This document shows positions 40,880 through 48,975 of a stretch of 64,000 bases of DNA, piece after piece. Position 1 is the stretch's first letter; every line of letters begins with the position of its first letter. Source of the DNA: CAYWEM01 sp964457225 (GTDB taxonomy: Bacteria > Acidobacteriota > Aminicenantia > UBA2199). Location: NCBI GenBank assembly GCA_964457225.1, contig CAYWEM010000009.1:1-64000 (forward strand), written 5' to 3'. Below the pieces are notes generated by a model. It had not been told where the DNA came from and ran no database searches. It worked only from the letters and a program-made list of their open reading frames with translations. The translations under genes were made by a program, and so were the position numbers.

Positions 40880-42040
40880 TCACTCTGAAAAGATGACGAC
40901 CTGTCTTCTTTCGATCGTTTCAGCGCCGGCTGCGTTTATCGCCCTGAATTCAATGTCCTTGGTGCCGATGCCGGGGAAGCTGAGGGTGTAGGTGAAAGTC
41001 CCCTGGGCATCAACCTTTACCTCGGAGTCGTTGATGAAAACCCGGCAGAAAGGACTGGTTTCGCCTCTTATCAGCACCATGTCACCGCTGACCGAAAGGG
41101 ACTGGATGATCAGGCGGGGCGGCATCACTCTTTTTTCACGTTCAAAGAGCTTGCCGTCCAGGCGTATGTAACCCAGGGCGGACGGAGGTCCGTCCAGGTT
41201 CGACCTGCGGTCCAGGGCGGCGATCTCCCAGTAGAGATTGCCCCAGGAGGCATAGTGCAGCAGGTTAAGGGTCAGGGTGTTGCTGGGCACTGTTTTGTTG
41301 AAAAGCAGGTTGTCCTTGAGCGGAGAGCTGAACAGCCGGAAAATGAAGTTGGTCGCCTCGTCGGAGCTGCGCCAGTGAAAGGTGGTGATGGCGTCTCCGG
41401 GATTCTGCAGGTTGATGGCCAGTGACTGGGTGGATGTGATTTTCGGGGCCGCAGGCAGGGATTGCAGCAAAGGTCTGCGATTTGAGCTTACCTGCAGGTA
41501 TTGCAGGGCTTCGAGTTGAAAACTCTGCTGGTTCACCGTGGCCTCGGATTTACCCTGGTAATTCCAGATCTCAAGCATTTGGGGATTCAGGCGCAGGCGG
41601 CCTGATTCACCCAGGGCGACGAAATTGCCGTCCCCCCTGAGAATCAGGTGCTGCTGCTGGTTATGACTGGGGTTCTTCCAGAAGATTTCCCCGTTGAACA
41701 GGGTCAGTTCAGCCGTGTCTGCCCGGTAATGGATGTGAGTTTCGGGCAGGGCGATGAAAAGACAGTGCTGGTGAAAGAATTCGAAGCTGGTTTGACGGTC
41801 GGCCTTGGCGGTTAAGCGGCCCTGGCTGAAAAGCGAATCGACCTGGAAGGGAATGGATTCTTCCCGGTCCGAATACAGCATGCCGTTTCCCGATGTTCTG
41901 ACGATTTGAAAATCGCTCAGTTTAGCCAGGGGAGACGATTGTCCGCTGCTGTCCGGTAGATTGATTTCTTTTCGGGAAATCAGAACAAACACGGCCAGGA
42001 ACAGGCACATCAGCGCAAATGCCGCTTTTAGCGCTTTCAT
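40880..42040 (-). CDS. FecR-domain-like, membrane-anchored periplasmic protein
   Basis: The protein is 386 aa, with one N-terminal hydrophobic segment (about 5-22) acting as signal or anchor. Residues about 60-190 look like a FecR beta-helix (SFEFFHQHCLFIALPETHIH, LTLFNGEIFWKNP, RLRLNPQMLEIWNYQGKSEA). Two Ig-like stretches follow (TTFHWRSSDEATNFIFRLFS; LIIQSLSVSGDMVLIRGETS). No catalytic motif is visible, and no sigma factor gene lies nearby, so it is not a standard FecR signalling pair. It heads the minus-strand chain that continues to queH, so it may be a periplasmic part of the cell-envelope programme. Confidence 0.7.
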   Translation of the reverse strand: MKALKAAFALMCLFLAVFVLISRKEINLPDSSGQSSPLAKLSDFQIVRTSGNGMLYSDREESIPFQVDSLFSQGRLTAKADRQTSFEFFHQHCLFIALPETHIHYRADTAELTLFNGEIFWKNPSHNQQQHLILRGDGNFVALGESGRLRLNPQMLEIWNYQGKSEATVNQQSFQLEALQYLQVSSNRRPLLQSLPAAPKITSTQSLAINLQNPGDAITTFHWRSSDEATNFIFRLFSSPLKDNLLFNKTVPSNTLTLNLLHYASWGNLYWEIAALDRRSNLDGPPSALGYIRLDGKLFEREKRVMPPRLIIQSLSVSGDMVLIRGETSPFCRVFINDSEVKVDAQGTFTYTLSFPGIGTKDIEFRAINAAGAETIERRQVVIFSE

Positions 42041-42049
42041 AGTAACGTT

Positions 42050-42078
42050 ATCCTATCAAAAATGAATGTTATTTGCAA
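42050..42078 (-). promoter_or_regulatory. Promoter of the FecR-GGDEF-mre chain
   Basis: On the minus strand TTGCAA (42078-42073), 17 bp and TAGGAT (42055-42050), nine bases before the ATG at 42040, giving a leader of only about 3 nt. Confidence 0.5.
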
Positions 42079-42105
42079 CTTGCGGATTCGCCCGGAGCAA
42101 GGAAA

Positions 42106-42654
42106 TCAGATGCTGCCGATCTGGATCAGGTACTTGACAATGAAGACGGCGATAACGATCAGGGAAAAATACAGAACCCGGTATTCCTTGTTTTTGAAAT
42201 AAAAGGCGATGTTGAAGTTGCTGGAGTCGATTTTCTTGATCTTGGGGATGAAGAGGTTGCTGGTCCGGGCCAGCTCCGCGTACTGCTCCGGAAACAGGTT
42301 TTTCATCCTCTTTCTTTCAATGATTATCAGCAATGGAAAAAAAAGCAAAAAATAAGAAACGAAAATGATGGTCGACGGCAGGTTGTTGGCTGCCGCGGCT
42401 ATGCCGGAACCGATCAGGAAACTGCCGAAATAAAGCGGGTTGCGGGTCAGGGCGTAAGGTCCCTGGCAGGCCAGTTGTTCGTTCTTGTGAATGTAACCGG
42501 AAGACCAGCCTCGAAAAAACATGCCCAGGACTATCAGGAAAAAGCCGATGGAAATGGAACGGGCATTAGGCGTGGCGATGATCAGAACGGTGATCAGGCA
42601 AGCTGTCCCGATTGAGGAGCGGAACCTGATGATGAGTTCAATTGCCCTGTTCAT
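42106..42654 (-). CDS. Isoprenylcysteine carboxyl methyltransferase-like membrane protein
   Basis: The protein is 182 aa with four or five hydrophobic helices. The ICMT/PEMT-type motif LACQGPYALTRNPLYFGSFLIG (AdoMet-binding RxPxY/NPLYxG) and, near the end, LIIIERKRMKNLFPEQYAEL with the conserved E-x-x-L..-F-x-x-Y pattern are present. Bacterial members methylate small lipidic or unknown substrates at the membrane; true protein prenylation is not implied. It overlaps the heptosyltransferase gene by 17 nt and is the last gene of the heptose cluster, so a role in lipid or LPS modification is plausible. Confidence 0.85.
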   Translation of the reverse strand: MNRAIELIIRFRSSIGTACLITVLIIATPNARSISIGFFLIVLGMFFRGWSSGYIHKNEQLACQGPYALTRNPLYFGSFLIGSGIAAAANNLPSTIIFVSYFLLFFPLLIIIERKRMKNLFPEQYAELARTSNLFIPKIKKIDSSNFNIAFYFKNKEYRVLYFSLIVIAVFIVKYLIQIGSI

Positions 42655-43663
42655 GAATGGAACGAACCGCGGCGGAGATTTCCTGGACTGTTAATGCTTG
42701 CATGCAGGTCATTTTATCACACTTGCGGCGGTAACAGAAGGAACAGGGGAGTTCGTGCAGCAGGGAAATGCTGGACGGCAGGATTGAGCCGTTGCGACGC
42801 GGCGATGTCGGTCCAAAATAGGCCACCGAAGGCCGCCCCAGGGCATCGGCCAGGTGCAGGGCCAGGGTGTCGGCGCTGAGCAGCACCGAGGCTGAATCGA
42901 GGAAATGTATCAAGTCGGGGAAGTCGAGTCTCGGGGCCAGCAGGCAGCCGGTCTGTTCGCTCACCTGAAGGCATAAGCCCCGTTCAGCTTCATTGCCGTA
43001 GAAAAGCACAGGCCTGAGGTCACGCATCAGGTCGGCAACGACCATCATCAGGCGGTCGCGGTCAAGGACTTTGCTGGACCAGCCGCCGCCGCTGTTTATC
43101 GCCTGCCAGGATCCTCTTTTCAGGTCGTTCTTACTGAAAAAACTTTGCAGGCCGGCGGAAGGCGGCCTTGGCGCCAGGGGGTACTCGATGCGGTCGGTCT
43201 TGACTCCCAGGGTGGCAAGCAGGTGCAGGTTTTTTTTTATCACCTGTTCTTTTTCCGGGAAGGGCGGTGCCTGTTGACGATAAAAAAAAGCCGCCGCAGG
43301 TTCACGCAGATTGCCCCGGGCGAAACCCAGTGTCCGCCGACCGAGCAGGCGACAGATCAGGGAGGATTTGAGCAATCCCTGGAAATCCACTATCAGATCG
43401 AATTTTCCACGCCATTTGCCCAATAAACCCAGCAAATTTTTGAGTCTTCCCTTCTCTTTCAGCTGAACGGCGATCACCTGGTCGATGCCGGAGAAATTCT
43501 CCAGCAACCTGGCGCCAGGGGGTTCGGCCAGCCAATATATCTCCGCGCCGGGCTTTTCCCGGCGCAGGGCGGCCAGGGCCGGCAGGGTGTGAACTATGTC
43601 TCCCAGGGAGGATAACTTCACCAGCAGTATTCTTTCCCTGGAATACGGTTCCGGCTTGATCAT
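42638..43663 (-). CDS. Glycosyltransferase family 9 (heptosyltransferase-like)
   Basis: The protein is 341 aa with the GT-B fold of ADP-heptose:LPS heptosyltransferases: ILLVKLSSLGDIVHTLPALA at the start, FDLIVDFQGLLKSSLI, LMMVVADLMRDLRPVLFYGN, and the donor-site LSADTLALHLADALGRPSVAYFGPTSP near the C-terminus. It should add heptose to the LPS core or a related glycan. It follows the heptose kinase and adenylyltransferase genes with a 4-nt overlap, so all three act in one pathway. The acceptor position (HepI or HepII) cannot be fixed. Confidence 0.93.
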   Translation of the reverse strand: MIKPEPYSRERILLVKLSSLGDIVHTLPALAALRREKPGAEIYWLAEPPGARLLENFSGIDQVIAVQLKEKGRLKNLLGLLGKWRGKFDLIVDFQGLLKSSLICRLLGRRTLGFARGNLREPAAAFFYRQQAPPFPEKEQVIKKNLHLLATLGVKTDRIEYPLAPRPPSAGLQSFFSKNDLKRGSWQAINSGGGWSSKVLDRDRLMMVVADLMRDLRPVLFYGNEAERGLCLQVSEQTGCLLAPRLDFPDLIHFLDSASVLLSADTLALHLADALGRPSVAYFGPTSPRRNGSILPSSISLLHELPCSFCYRRKCDKMTCMQALTVQEISAAVRSIHEQGN

Positions 43664-44160
43664 TTTTCAGCCAGGGCCAGGATGGATTTCAGAATGTCGG
43701 ATGAGGAACGCACTTTGGCGCCGCCGACGATTCTTATTCGGCCTCCGTAGGAAGCGACCACATCTCTTTCTGGAACTGTCTGCGGAGTGTAATCGGAGCC
43801 CTTGCAGTGAAAATCGGGTTTCAGGGCCAGCAGGATTTCGGTTACGGTTGCCTGCCCGAACAAGGTGACGTAGTTGACGCATTCCAGGCTGCTGATAAGC
43901 GCGACCCGCTCGTCTTCACGGAATATTCCCCGCCGGGCTCCTTTCAGCCTGCGCAGTGAATCATCGGAATTCAGGGCCACGACCAGGATGTCGGCGATGC
44001 TCGCAGCTTCCTGCAAATAGCGCACGTGGCCGACGTGGATCAGGTCGAAACAGCCGTTGGCCAGCGCGATACTGCGGCCGGCTTCTCTTTCGGCGGCCAG
44101 CAGGGATTGCAGTTCTTTCAGGGAGTGGAATTTAGCCGACGGCGTTGTACAGTTCATCAT
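43660..44160 (-). CDS. rfaE2: D-glycero-beta-D-manno-heptose 1-phosphate adenylyltransferase
   Basis: This nucleotidyltransferase is about 166 aa and equals the C-terminal half of HldE. The catalytic HxGH motif is in IALANGCFDLIHVGHVRYLQ, followed by VVALNSDDSLRRLKG and KGSDYTP. It activates heptose 1-phosphate with ATP to ADP-heptose. I place the start at ATG 44160; ATG 44178 would lengthen the overlap with the kinase gene to 47 nt. In E. coli these two activities are fused, whereas here they are two overlapping genes. Confidence 0.93.
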   Translation of the reverse strand: MMNCTTPSAKFHSLKELQSLLAAEREAGRSIALANGCFDLIHVGHVRYLQEAASIADILVVALNSDDSLRRLKGARRGIFREDERVALISSLECVNYVTLFGQATVTEILLALKPDFHCKGSDYTPQTVPERDVVASYGGRIRIVGGAKVRSSSDILKSILALAEK

Positions 44161-45115
44161 GGCTGATGGGGTAAGCACCTTCTTTCATGACCACGATTCC
44201 TCCAGCCGTGTTGGCCAGGATCGCGGCTTCGGCCAGGCTTGCCCCGGCCTGCAAGGCCAGGCTGACCACAGCCAGCACCGTGTCCCCGGCGCCGGTTACA
44301 TCAACTATCTCTGGAGTGCCGAATATTTCTACGACCAGGGGCTCTTTGTCTTCCTCGAAAACGATCATGCCCTTGTGGCCGCGCTTGAGTACCAGGCCCC
44401 GGGCTTCAATCCTCCGCCGCAGATTATGTCCGGCCTGCAGGAAATCACTTTCTTCCAGGAAATCGAGATCCGGATAAACAGCCTTCAGTTCGGGTTCATT
44501 GGGAGTGGCTACCGTGGCGCCCCGAAAAGCGGGCAGGTGCCGTCGTGAGTCAATGCAGGCCAGGTTTTCCGGAAACAAGCGGCGTATTTCACTGAAAGCC
44601 TGTTCCTGGACCGATTGGGCCAGGTAATCCGAAACTATCAGGCTGGGGGTGTTTTTCATAAGGCCGCGGAGCCCGGCGGTCAATTCCTGCAGGGCTCTTT
44701 CCGGCAATGCCCGGCGGTGCAGGGAATCGATGCGCAGGATTTGCTGTTTCCGGGTGTTTTCCGCGCCGGAAAGGATACGGCTCTTTTTCGGCGTCCGGTA
44801 ACCGGGCAAACTGACCAGTCCGGCCGTGCTGATGCCCTGCTCGGCCAGGGTGCGGCATAATTGCCGGCCGGGTTCGTCATCTCCGACCAGGCCCACCGGC
44901 AGGGGACGGGCTCCCAGGGAAAGTACGTTCAAGGCCACGTTGCCGGCGCCGCCGAGCTTGAAGCCGGTTTTTTCCAGTTCGGTCACGAGTACCGGGGCTT
45001 CGCGGGAGACCCGGCCGGTTGAGGTGAAAACGTATTCATCCAGTATGAAATCACCCCAGACTACTACTTCCCGGCCGGGAAAGGAGGCGATGATTTTTTT
45101 CAGAGCGGGGTTCAT
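44132..45115 (-). CDS. rfaE1: D-glycero-beta-D-manno-heptose-7-phosphate kinase
   Basis: This 327-aa PfkB-family kinase equals the N-terminal half of HldE. It has VVVWGDFILDEYVFTSTGRVSREAPVLV, LGGAGNVALNVLSLGA and the PfkB signature DVTGAGDTVLAVVSLALQAG with the catalytic aspartate of GAGD. It phosphorylates the C1 hydroxyl of heptose 7-phosphate. It is the first gene of the LPS heptose cluster and lies 48 bp downstream of tRNA-Phe on the same strand, with its own promoter. Confidence 0.95.
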   Translation of the reverse strand: MNPALKKIIASFPGREVVVWGDFILDEYVFTSTGRVSREAPVLVTELEKTGFKLGGAGNVALNVLSLGARPLPVGLVGDDEPGRQLCRTLAEQGISTAGLVSLPGYRTPKKSRILSGAENTRKQQILRIDSLHRRALPERALQELTAGLRGLMKNTPSLIVSDYLAQSVQEQAFSEIRRLFPENLACIDSRRHLPAFRGATVATPNEPELKAVYPDLDFLEESDFLQAGHNLRRRIEARGLVLKRGHKGMIVFEEDKEPLVVEIFGTPEIVDVTGAGDTVLAVVSLALQAGASLAEAAILANTAGGIVVMKEGAYPISHDELYNAVG

Positions 45116-45123
45116 AAGGCGTT

Positions 45124-45152
45124 ATGGTACTCGATAGACCCGGGGGTGTCAA
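45124..45152 (-). promoter_or_regulatory. rfaE1 promoter, nearly leaderless
   Basis: On the minus strand TTGACA (45152-45147), 17 bp and TACCAT (45129-45124), ending 8 nt before the ATG at 45115. A start site about 7 nt past the -10 would leave only 1-2 nt of leader. Confidence 0.5.
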
Positions 45153-45163
45153 TAGAAAAAAAG

Positions 45164-45236
45164 TGCCGGGACGCGGAATCGAACCACGGACGCAGGGATT
45201 TTCAGTCCCTCGCTCTACCTTCTGAGCTATCCCGGC
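45164..45236 (-). tRNA. tRNA-Phe (GAA)
   Basis: On the minus strand the 73-nt sequence folds as a standard tRNA: acceptor GCCGGGA/TCCCGGC, D-stem GCTC/GAGC, anticodon stem AGGGA/TCCCT with loop CTGAAAA (anticodon GAA), T-stem CGTGG/CCGCG with loop TTCGATT, and discriminator A. CCA is not encoded. A T run follows directly and may end transcription. Confidence 0.97.
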
Positions 45237-45249
45237 ACTGCAGGTTCAT

Positions 45250-45278
45250 ATGATAAACTAATTGAAGATGGACGTCAA
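45250..45278 (-). promoter_or_regulatory. tRNA-Phe promoter
   Basis: On the minus strand TTGACG (45278-45273), 17 bp and TATCAT (45255-45250) lie 13 nt upstream of the tRNA 5' end. Confidence 0.65.
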
Positions 45279-45420
45279 GAACATTTTTCCTTTCCGATTG
45301 ACAAGCCCGGTTTTTTCCCTGATCATGATTGCGCCATGATCTTGCTCAACTTGAAAAAAAAATGCCGGTACCCGGCCCGGCGGCCGCAGTATGCGGGGCT
45401 GAACGGCGGCGGGTAAGCTG

Positions 45421-47565
45421 ATGAACCGGGTCAAGGTCAGAATAACCCGGCTGGTTTACTACGAGCCGACTTCCGGTTTCACCGTGTTGCGGGCCATGGA
45501 CCTGGATTCAGGAGCCAAGGTGAACCTGGTCGGCGTCCTGCCGGACGTTCATTCCGGAGACCGTCTGCAGGTCCATGCCGAGCATATCGTTCATCCCCGT
45601 TTCGGTCCCCAGTTGAAAGTGATCAGCTTCGAGCGCCTGGTTCCCGAGGATGAAGAAGCCATCGTCAATTACCTGGCCGCCGGACGTATCAAGGGGCTGG
45701 GGAAAAAAACCGCCGCCAGAATCGCCGCTTACTTCGGGGCGGAAACGTTCAAAGTGCTGGAAAAGGAGCCCGGGCGGCTGGCCGAAGTGCCCGGACTGAA
45801 CCGCAAGGTCAGGGAGGAATTGAGCCGCAGTTTTCAGGACAACCTGGTCACCCGGGAACTGAACCTGAAACTTGCCCCCTTCGGCATCGGCCCGGAGACC
45901 ATTTTTAAAATCCAGCGTGAATTCGGCGACCGCTCCCTGGATGTTCTGCACAGTGATCCTTTCCAGTTGGTAGGTCTGATCAGGGGCATCGGCTTCGGCA
46001 CCGCGGACGCCATAGGCCGCGCACTGGGCCTGGATTCAGAGAATCCCGGCCGGATCAGGGCCGGGATAATGCACCTGGTGGAAGGGCGCGAGCAGGGTTA
46101 CGGCGATCTGTACATGGATGAAGCCGAGCTTCTGCAGGCCGCGACCCGGCTGCTCGGAGTAAGGGAAAACCTTTTGTTTGAAGGCTTGGCCGGCCTGCTG
46201 GCCCGTGGTCAACTGGTATCCGAGGATATACCTCCCCCGATGGTGCAGAGTGCCCGGAATCACGTGCTGGAGAAGGAATCCGCGCGCCTGTTGCTGAAGA
46301 TCATGAACACGGGAAAAGAAGCACTGGAGACTTCCCGCAGGCAATGGCCCCCGGCCGCCGGGGAGCTGAGTGAAGAGCAATGCCTGGCGGTGGAAACCGC
46401 GCTTCGCACCCAGGTGCTTATCATCAGTGGCGGTCCGGGCAGCGGCAAAACCACGCTGATCCGCGGCCTGGTCGAAGTATTCAATGCCCTGCACCAGCGC
46501 GTGGCCCTGGCCGCGCCGACCGGGCGGGCGGCCAAGCGTATCGAGGAAAGCACCGGTCACCGGGCGGCCACCCTGCATCGCCTGTTGAAGTACAACCCGG
46601 AGAACGGCCAGTTTCTTTACCAGCAGAGTAATCCCCTGCCGGCCGACCTGGTGGTGGTGGATGAGTTCTCCATGGTCGATGCCTTTCTGTTCCATGCCTT
46701 GTTGCGGGCCGTCTCCCCCCGGACCAGGCTGATTTTCATCGGTGACCGGGACCAGCTGCCGCCGGTCGGCCCGGGCAATGTTTTTCGGGATATCATCGCC
46801 TGCGGCCTGCTGCCGGTTTTCCTGCTGCAGAACAATTACCGCCAGCACGAAGGCAGCCGTATCGTGCAGAACGCCTGGCGCATAAACCAGGGGCAGGATT
46901 TACTGCTCGGTGACAACAAGCCGGAAGAAGATTTTCTCTTTCTGCGGGTGCATGATGAAGAGAACGCGATAAAAAGAGTATTGCAGGCGCTTTCATATTA
47001 CAGCGCAGAATTTCCGGTTGATTCCTTCCGCCTGCAGGTACTGGCCCCGATGTACCGCGGCCAGGCCGGCATCGACAGGCTGAACCAGCTTATCCAGGAG
47101 AGCTTCCAGCCCGGTCCCTTCCTGTGCCGCCGGGATAAAATGGGTTTCAAGGCCGGCGACAAGGTGATGCAGTTGAAAAACAACTATGACAAGGAAGTTT
47201 TCAACGGCGACCAGGGCAGGGTACTGGAATACGACCGTGAGCGCCGGGTGCTGTTTGTGGATTTCGACGGCCTGCCGGTGGAATACGGCCAGGAAGAACT
47301 CGACGAATTGACGCTGGCCTACGCGGTATCTATTCACAAGGCCCAGGGCTCTGAATACGACCAGGTCATCTGCCTGTTGTTGCCGGCACATCGCCGCCTG
47401 CTTTTCAAAGAGCTTTTTTACACGGCCGTGACCAGGGCCCGTCGCCGTTTCATCCTCTTCTCGGACGAGGAAACCGTAAACGCGGCTGTCAGCCGATCAT
47501 CACCGGTACTGCGCCGCACCCTGCTGCAGAAAAGGCTTCTTGAACAGGCCGATCCGGGCGGCTGA
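45421..47565 (+). CDS. recD2: RecD2-type 5'-3' DNA helicase
   Basis: The 714-aa protein is the stand-alone RecD2 class, which occurs in bacteria lacking RecBC. An N-terminal OB-like part and helix-hairpin-helix region (AAGRIKGLGKKTAARIAAYFG; LAEVPGLNRKVREEL) precede the SF1B core: Walker A GGPGSGKTT at 337-345, motif II VVDEFSMVD, motif III GDRDQLPPVGPG, motif V SIHKAQGSEYDQV and motif VI YTAVTRARRR. It unwinds DNA with 5'-3' polarity in recombination or mismatch repair. The start ATG at 45421 follows GGCGGGTAAGCTG. The 184 bp between tRNA-Phe and this gene hold the tRNA promoter and no other gene I can see. Confidence 0.95.
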   Translation: MNRVKVRITRLVYYEPTSGFTVLRAMDLDSGAKVNLVGVLPDVHSGDRLQVHAEHIVHPRFGPQLKVISFERLVPEDEEAIVNYLAAGRIKGLGKKTAARIAAYFGAETFKVLEKEPGRLAEVPGLNRKVREELSRSFQDNLVTRELNLKLAPFGIGPETIFKIQREFGDRSLDVLHSDPFQLVGLIRGIGFGTADAIGRALGLDSENPGRIRAGIMHLVEGREQGYGDLYMDEAELLQAATRLLGVRENLLFEGLAGLLARGQLVSEDIPPPMVQSARNHVLEKESARLLLKIMNTGKEALETSRRQWPPAAGELSEEQCLAVETALRTQVLIISGGPGSGKTTLIRGLVEVFNALHQRVALAAPTGRAAKRIEESTGHRAATLHRLLKYNPENGQFLYQQSNPLPADLVVVDEFSMVDAFLFHALLRAVSPRTRLIFIGDRDQLPPVGPGNVFRDIIACGLLPVFLLQNNYRQHEGSRIVQNAWRINQGQDLLLGDNKPEEDFLFLRVHDEENAIKRVLQALSYYSAEFPVDSFRLQVLAPMYRGQAGIDRLNQLIQESFQPGPFLCRRDKMGFKAGDKVMQLKNNYDKEVFNGDQGRVLEYDRERRVLFVDFDGLPVEYGQEELDELTLAYAVSIHKAQGSEYDQVICLLLPAHRRLLFKELFYTAVTRARRRFILFSDEETVNAAVSRSSPVLRRTLLQKRLLEQADPGG

Positions 47566-47580
47566 GGGCCTGGTTCCCTG

Positions 47581-47589
47581 TGCTATAAT
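47581..47589 (+). promoter_or_regulatory. Extended -10 promoter of the radical SAM gene, leaderless type
   Basis: TGC-TATAAT (47581-47589) is an extended -10. The GTG start at 47596 lies 6 nt behind it. No good -35 is present, as usual with extended -10 promoters. Confidence 0.5.
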
Positions 47590-47595
47590 GGTGCG

Positions 47596-48975
47596 GTGAA
47601 AAAAGTCCTGTTACTCAACCCGCCGGCCGATTCCCTGCTGATCCGGGAGTACTACTCGTCTTTCAGCGCCAAGGCGGCTTACTACTGGCCGCCCCAGGAC
47701 CTGGTGGTGCTCAGCGGCCTTTTAACGCCTCATTTTGAATTGCGGGTCATAGATGCCGTGGCCGGGCGACTCTCCCGGGAAAAGGTTCTGCGGATGATCG
47801 CGGCTGAGGATTTCAGCGCCCTGGTGTTCAGTACCGGTTCGGCCTCCCTCCTCCAGGACAGCGCCTTTGCCGGGGAACTGAAAAAACGTTTTCCTGAAAT
47901 ACTGCTGGCGGCTTCCGCGGGCATCATCAAGTTCGATCCGGCCGGGTTCATGGCCCGTTTCCCGGATATAGACGCCGGACTGCTCGATTTCAGTGACCCG
48001 GAAATAATTTCTTTCCTGCACGGTGAACCGGGTCCCTGGAGAACCATCTGGCAGCGCCGCCGGGGCGTTTTACAGCCTGCGGGCGGAGATTTCTCGGCCC
48101 CTTTTTCCATCGCTCCCCCGAGACATGACCTGTTCCCCTACCGGCAGTGCTTTCTGCCGACCGCCAGGCGTCGCCCCTTCGCCGTAGTGGTTACTTCCCT
48201 GGGTTGTCCTCATGCCTGTCGTTTCTGCACCGCCGGGGCTTACGGCTGGAAATTGAGGCCGGCCCAAAATGTCCTGGAGGAATTGTCCTTCATCAGATCC
48301 CTGGGTTTTCCGGAGTTGTTGTTTCTGGATCCCAGCTTCACCGTGCACGGTGACCACAGCCGGTCAATTCTGCAAGGTATGATTTCCTCGGGCTTTGGTT
48401 TTTCGTTTTCCGGCAACGCCGATATCCGCACTTTATCCGAGGAAAAAATAGTACTGTTGAAGGAGGCGGGTTGTCATACCCTGTACCTGGGCCTGGAAAG
48501 CGGGAGTGACAGGCTGCTGCAGCGTTACGGCAAGCCCCTGGACACGAACGGAGCCCGGCGCAGTGTCAGCGCCTTGCGCCGGCACGGTATCAGGACCCTG
48601 GGTTACTTCATCATCGGTCTGCCCGGGGAAAACGCGGCAAGCGCGCGTCAAACCATTGACCTGGCCAGGGAGCTGGACCTGGATTTCGCCTCTTTCGCCA
48701 TGGCCACACCTGATATAGGCACCGACCTGCGGGCCGAGGCCCTGCAAAAAGGTTGGATCAGCAAAGACACGGACAGCTTTGACAGCTCGGTTTCCGCCGT
48801 GCTCGACCTGGAGGAATTCCCGGCGGCCCAGGTGCTCGAGTGGCGGCGTCGGGCCGAAAGAGAATTCTACCTGCGGCCCGGTTATATCTGGAACCGGCTG
48901 AAAACAATAGACTCGCCGCGTGACTTCTGCATGTTGGTGCGGGCCGGGCGGGCCGCCCTGAGGAGGATGATCTGA
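47596..48975 (+). CDS. B12-binding-type radical SAM protein
   Basis: The protein is 459 aa. The N-terminal 140 residues fit the Rossmann-like cobalamin-binding domain often found before radical-SAM cores (VLLLNPPADSLLIREYY; PPQDLVVLSGLL), although the DxHxxG cobalamin motif is not clearly seen. The core has VTSLGCPHACRFCTAG with cluster cysteines C204, C208 and C211, LLFLDPSFTVHGDHSRSIL and FSFSGNADIRTLSEEKIVLL. It resembles the anaerobic Mg-protoporphyrin cyclase/BchE-like and methylthiotransferase-like superfamily, with unknown substrate. It is coupled to a methyltransferase gene whose ATG overlaps its stop by one base. The start is GTG at 47596. Confidence 0.88.
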   Translation: MKKVLLLNPPADSLLIREYYSSFSAKAAYYWPPQDLVVLSGLLTPHFELRVIDAVAGRLSREKVLRMIAAEDFSALVFSTGSASLLQDSAFAGELKKRFPEILLAASAGIIKFDPAGFMARFPDIDAGLLDFSDPEIISFLHGEPGPWRTIWQRRRGVLQPAGGDFSAPFSIAPPRHDLFPYRQCFLPTARRRPFAVVVTSLGCPHACRFCTAGAYGWKLRPAQNVLEELSFIRSLGFPELLFLDPSFTVHGDHSRSILQGMISSGFGFSFSGNADIRTLSEEKIVLLKEAGCHTLYLGLESGSDRLLQRYGKPLDTNGARRSVSALRRHGIRTLGYFIIGLPGENAASARQTIDLARELDLDFASFAMATPDIGTDLRAEALQKGWISKDTDSFDSSVSAVLDLEEFPAAQVLEWRRRAEREFYLRPGYIWNRLKTIDSPRDFCMLVRAGRAALRRMI

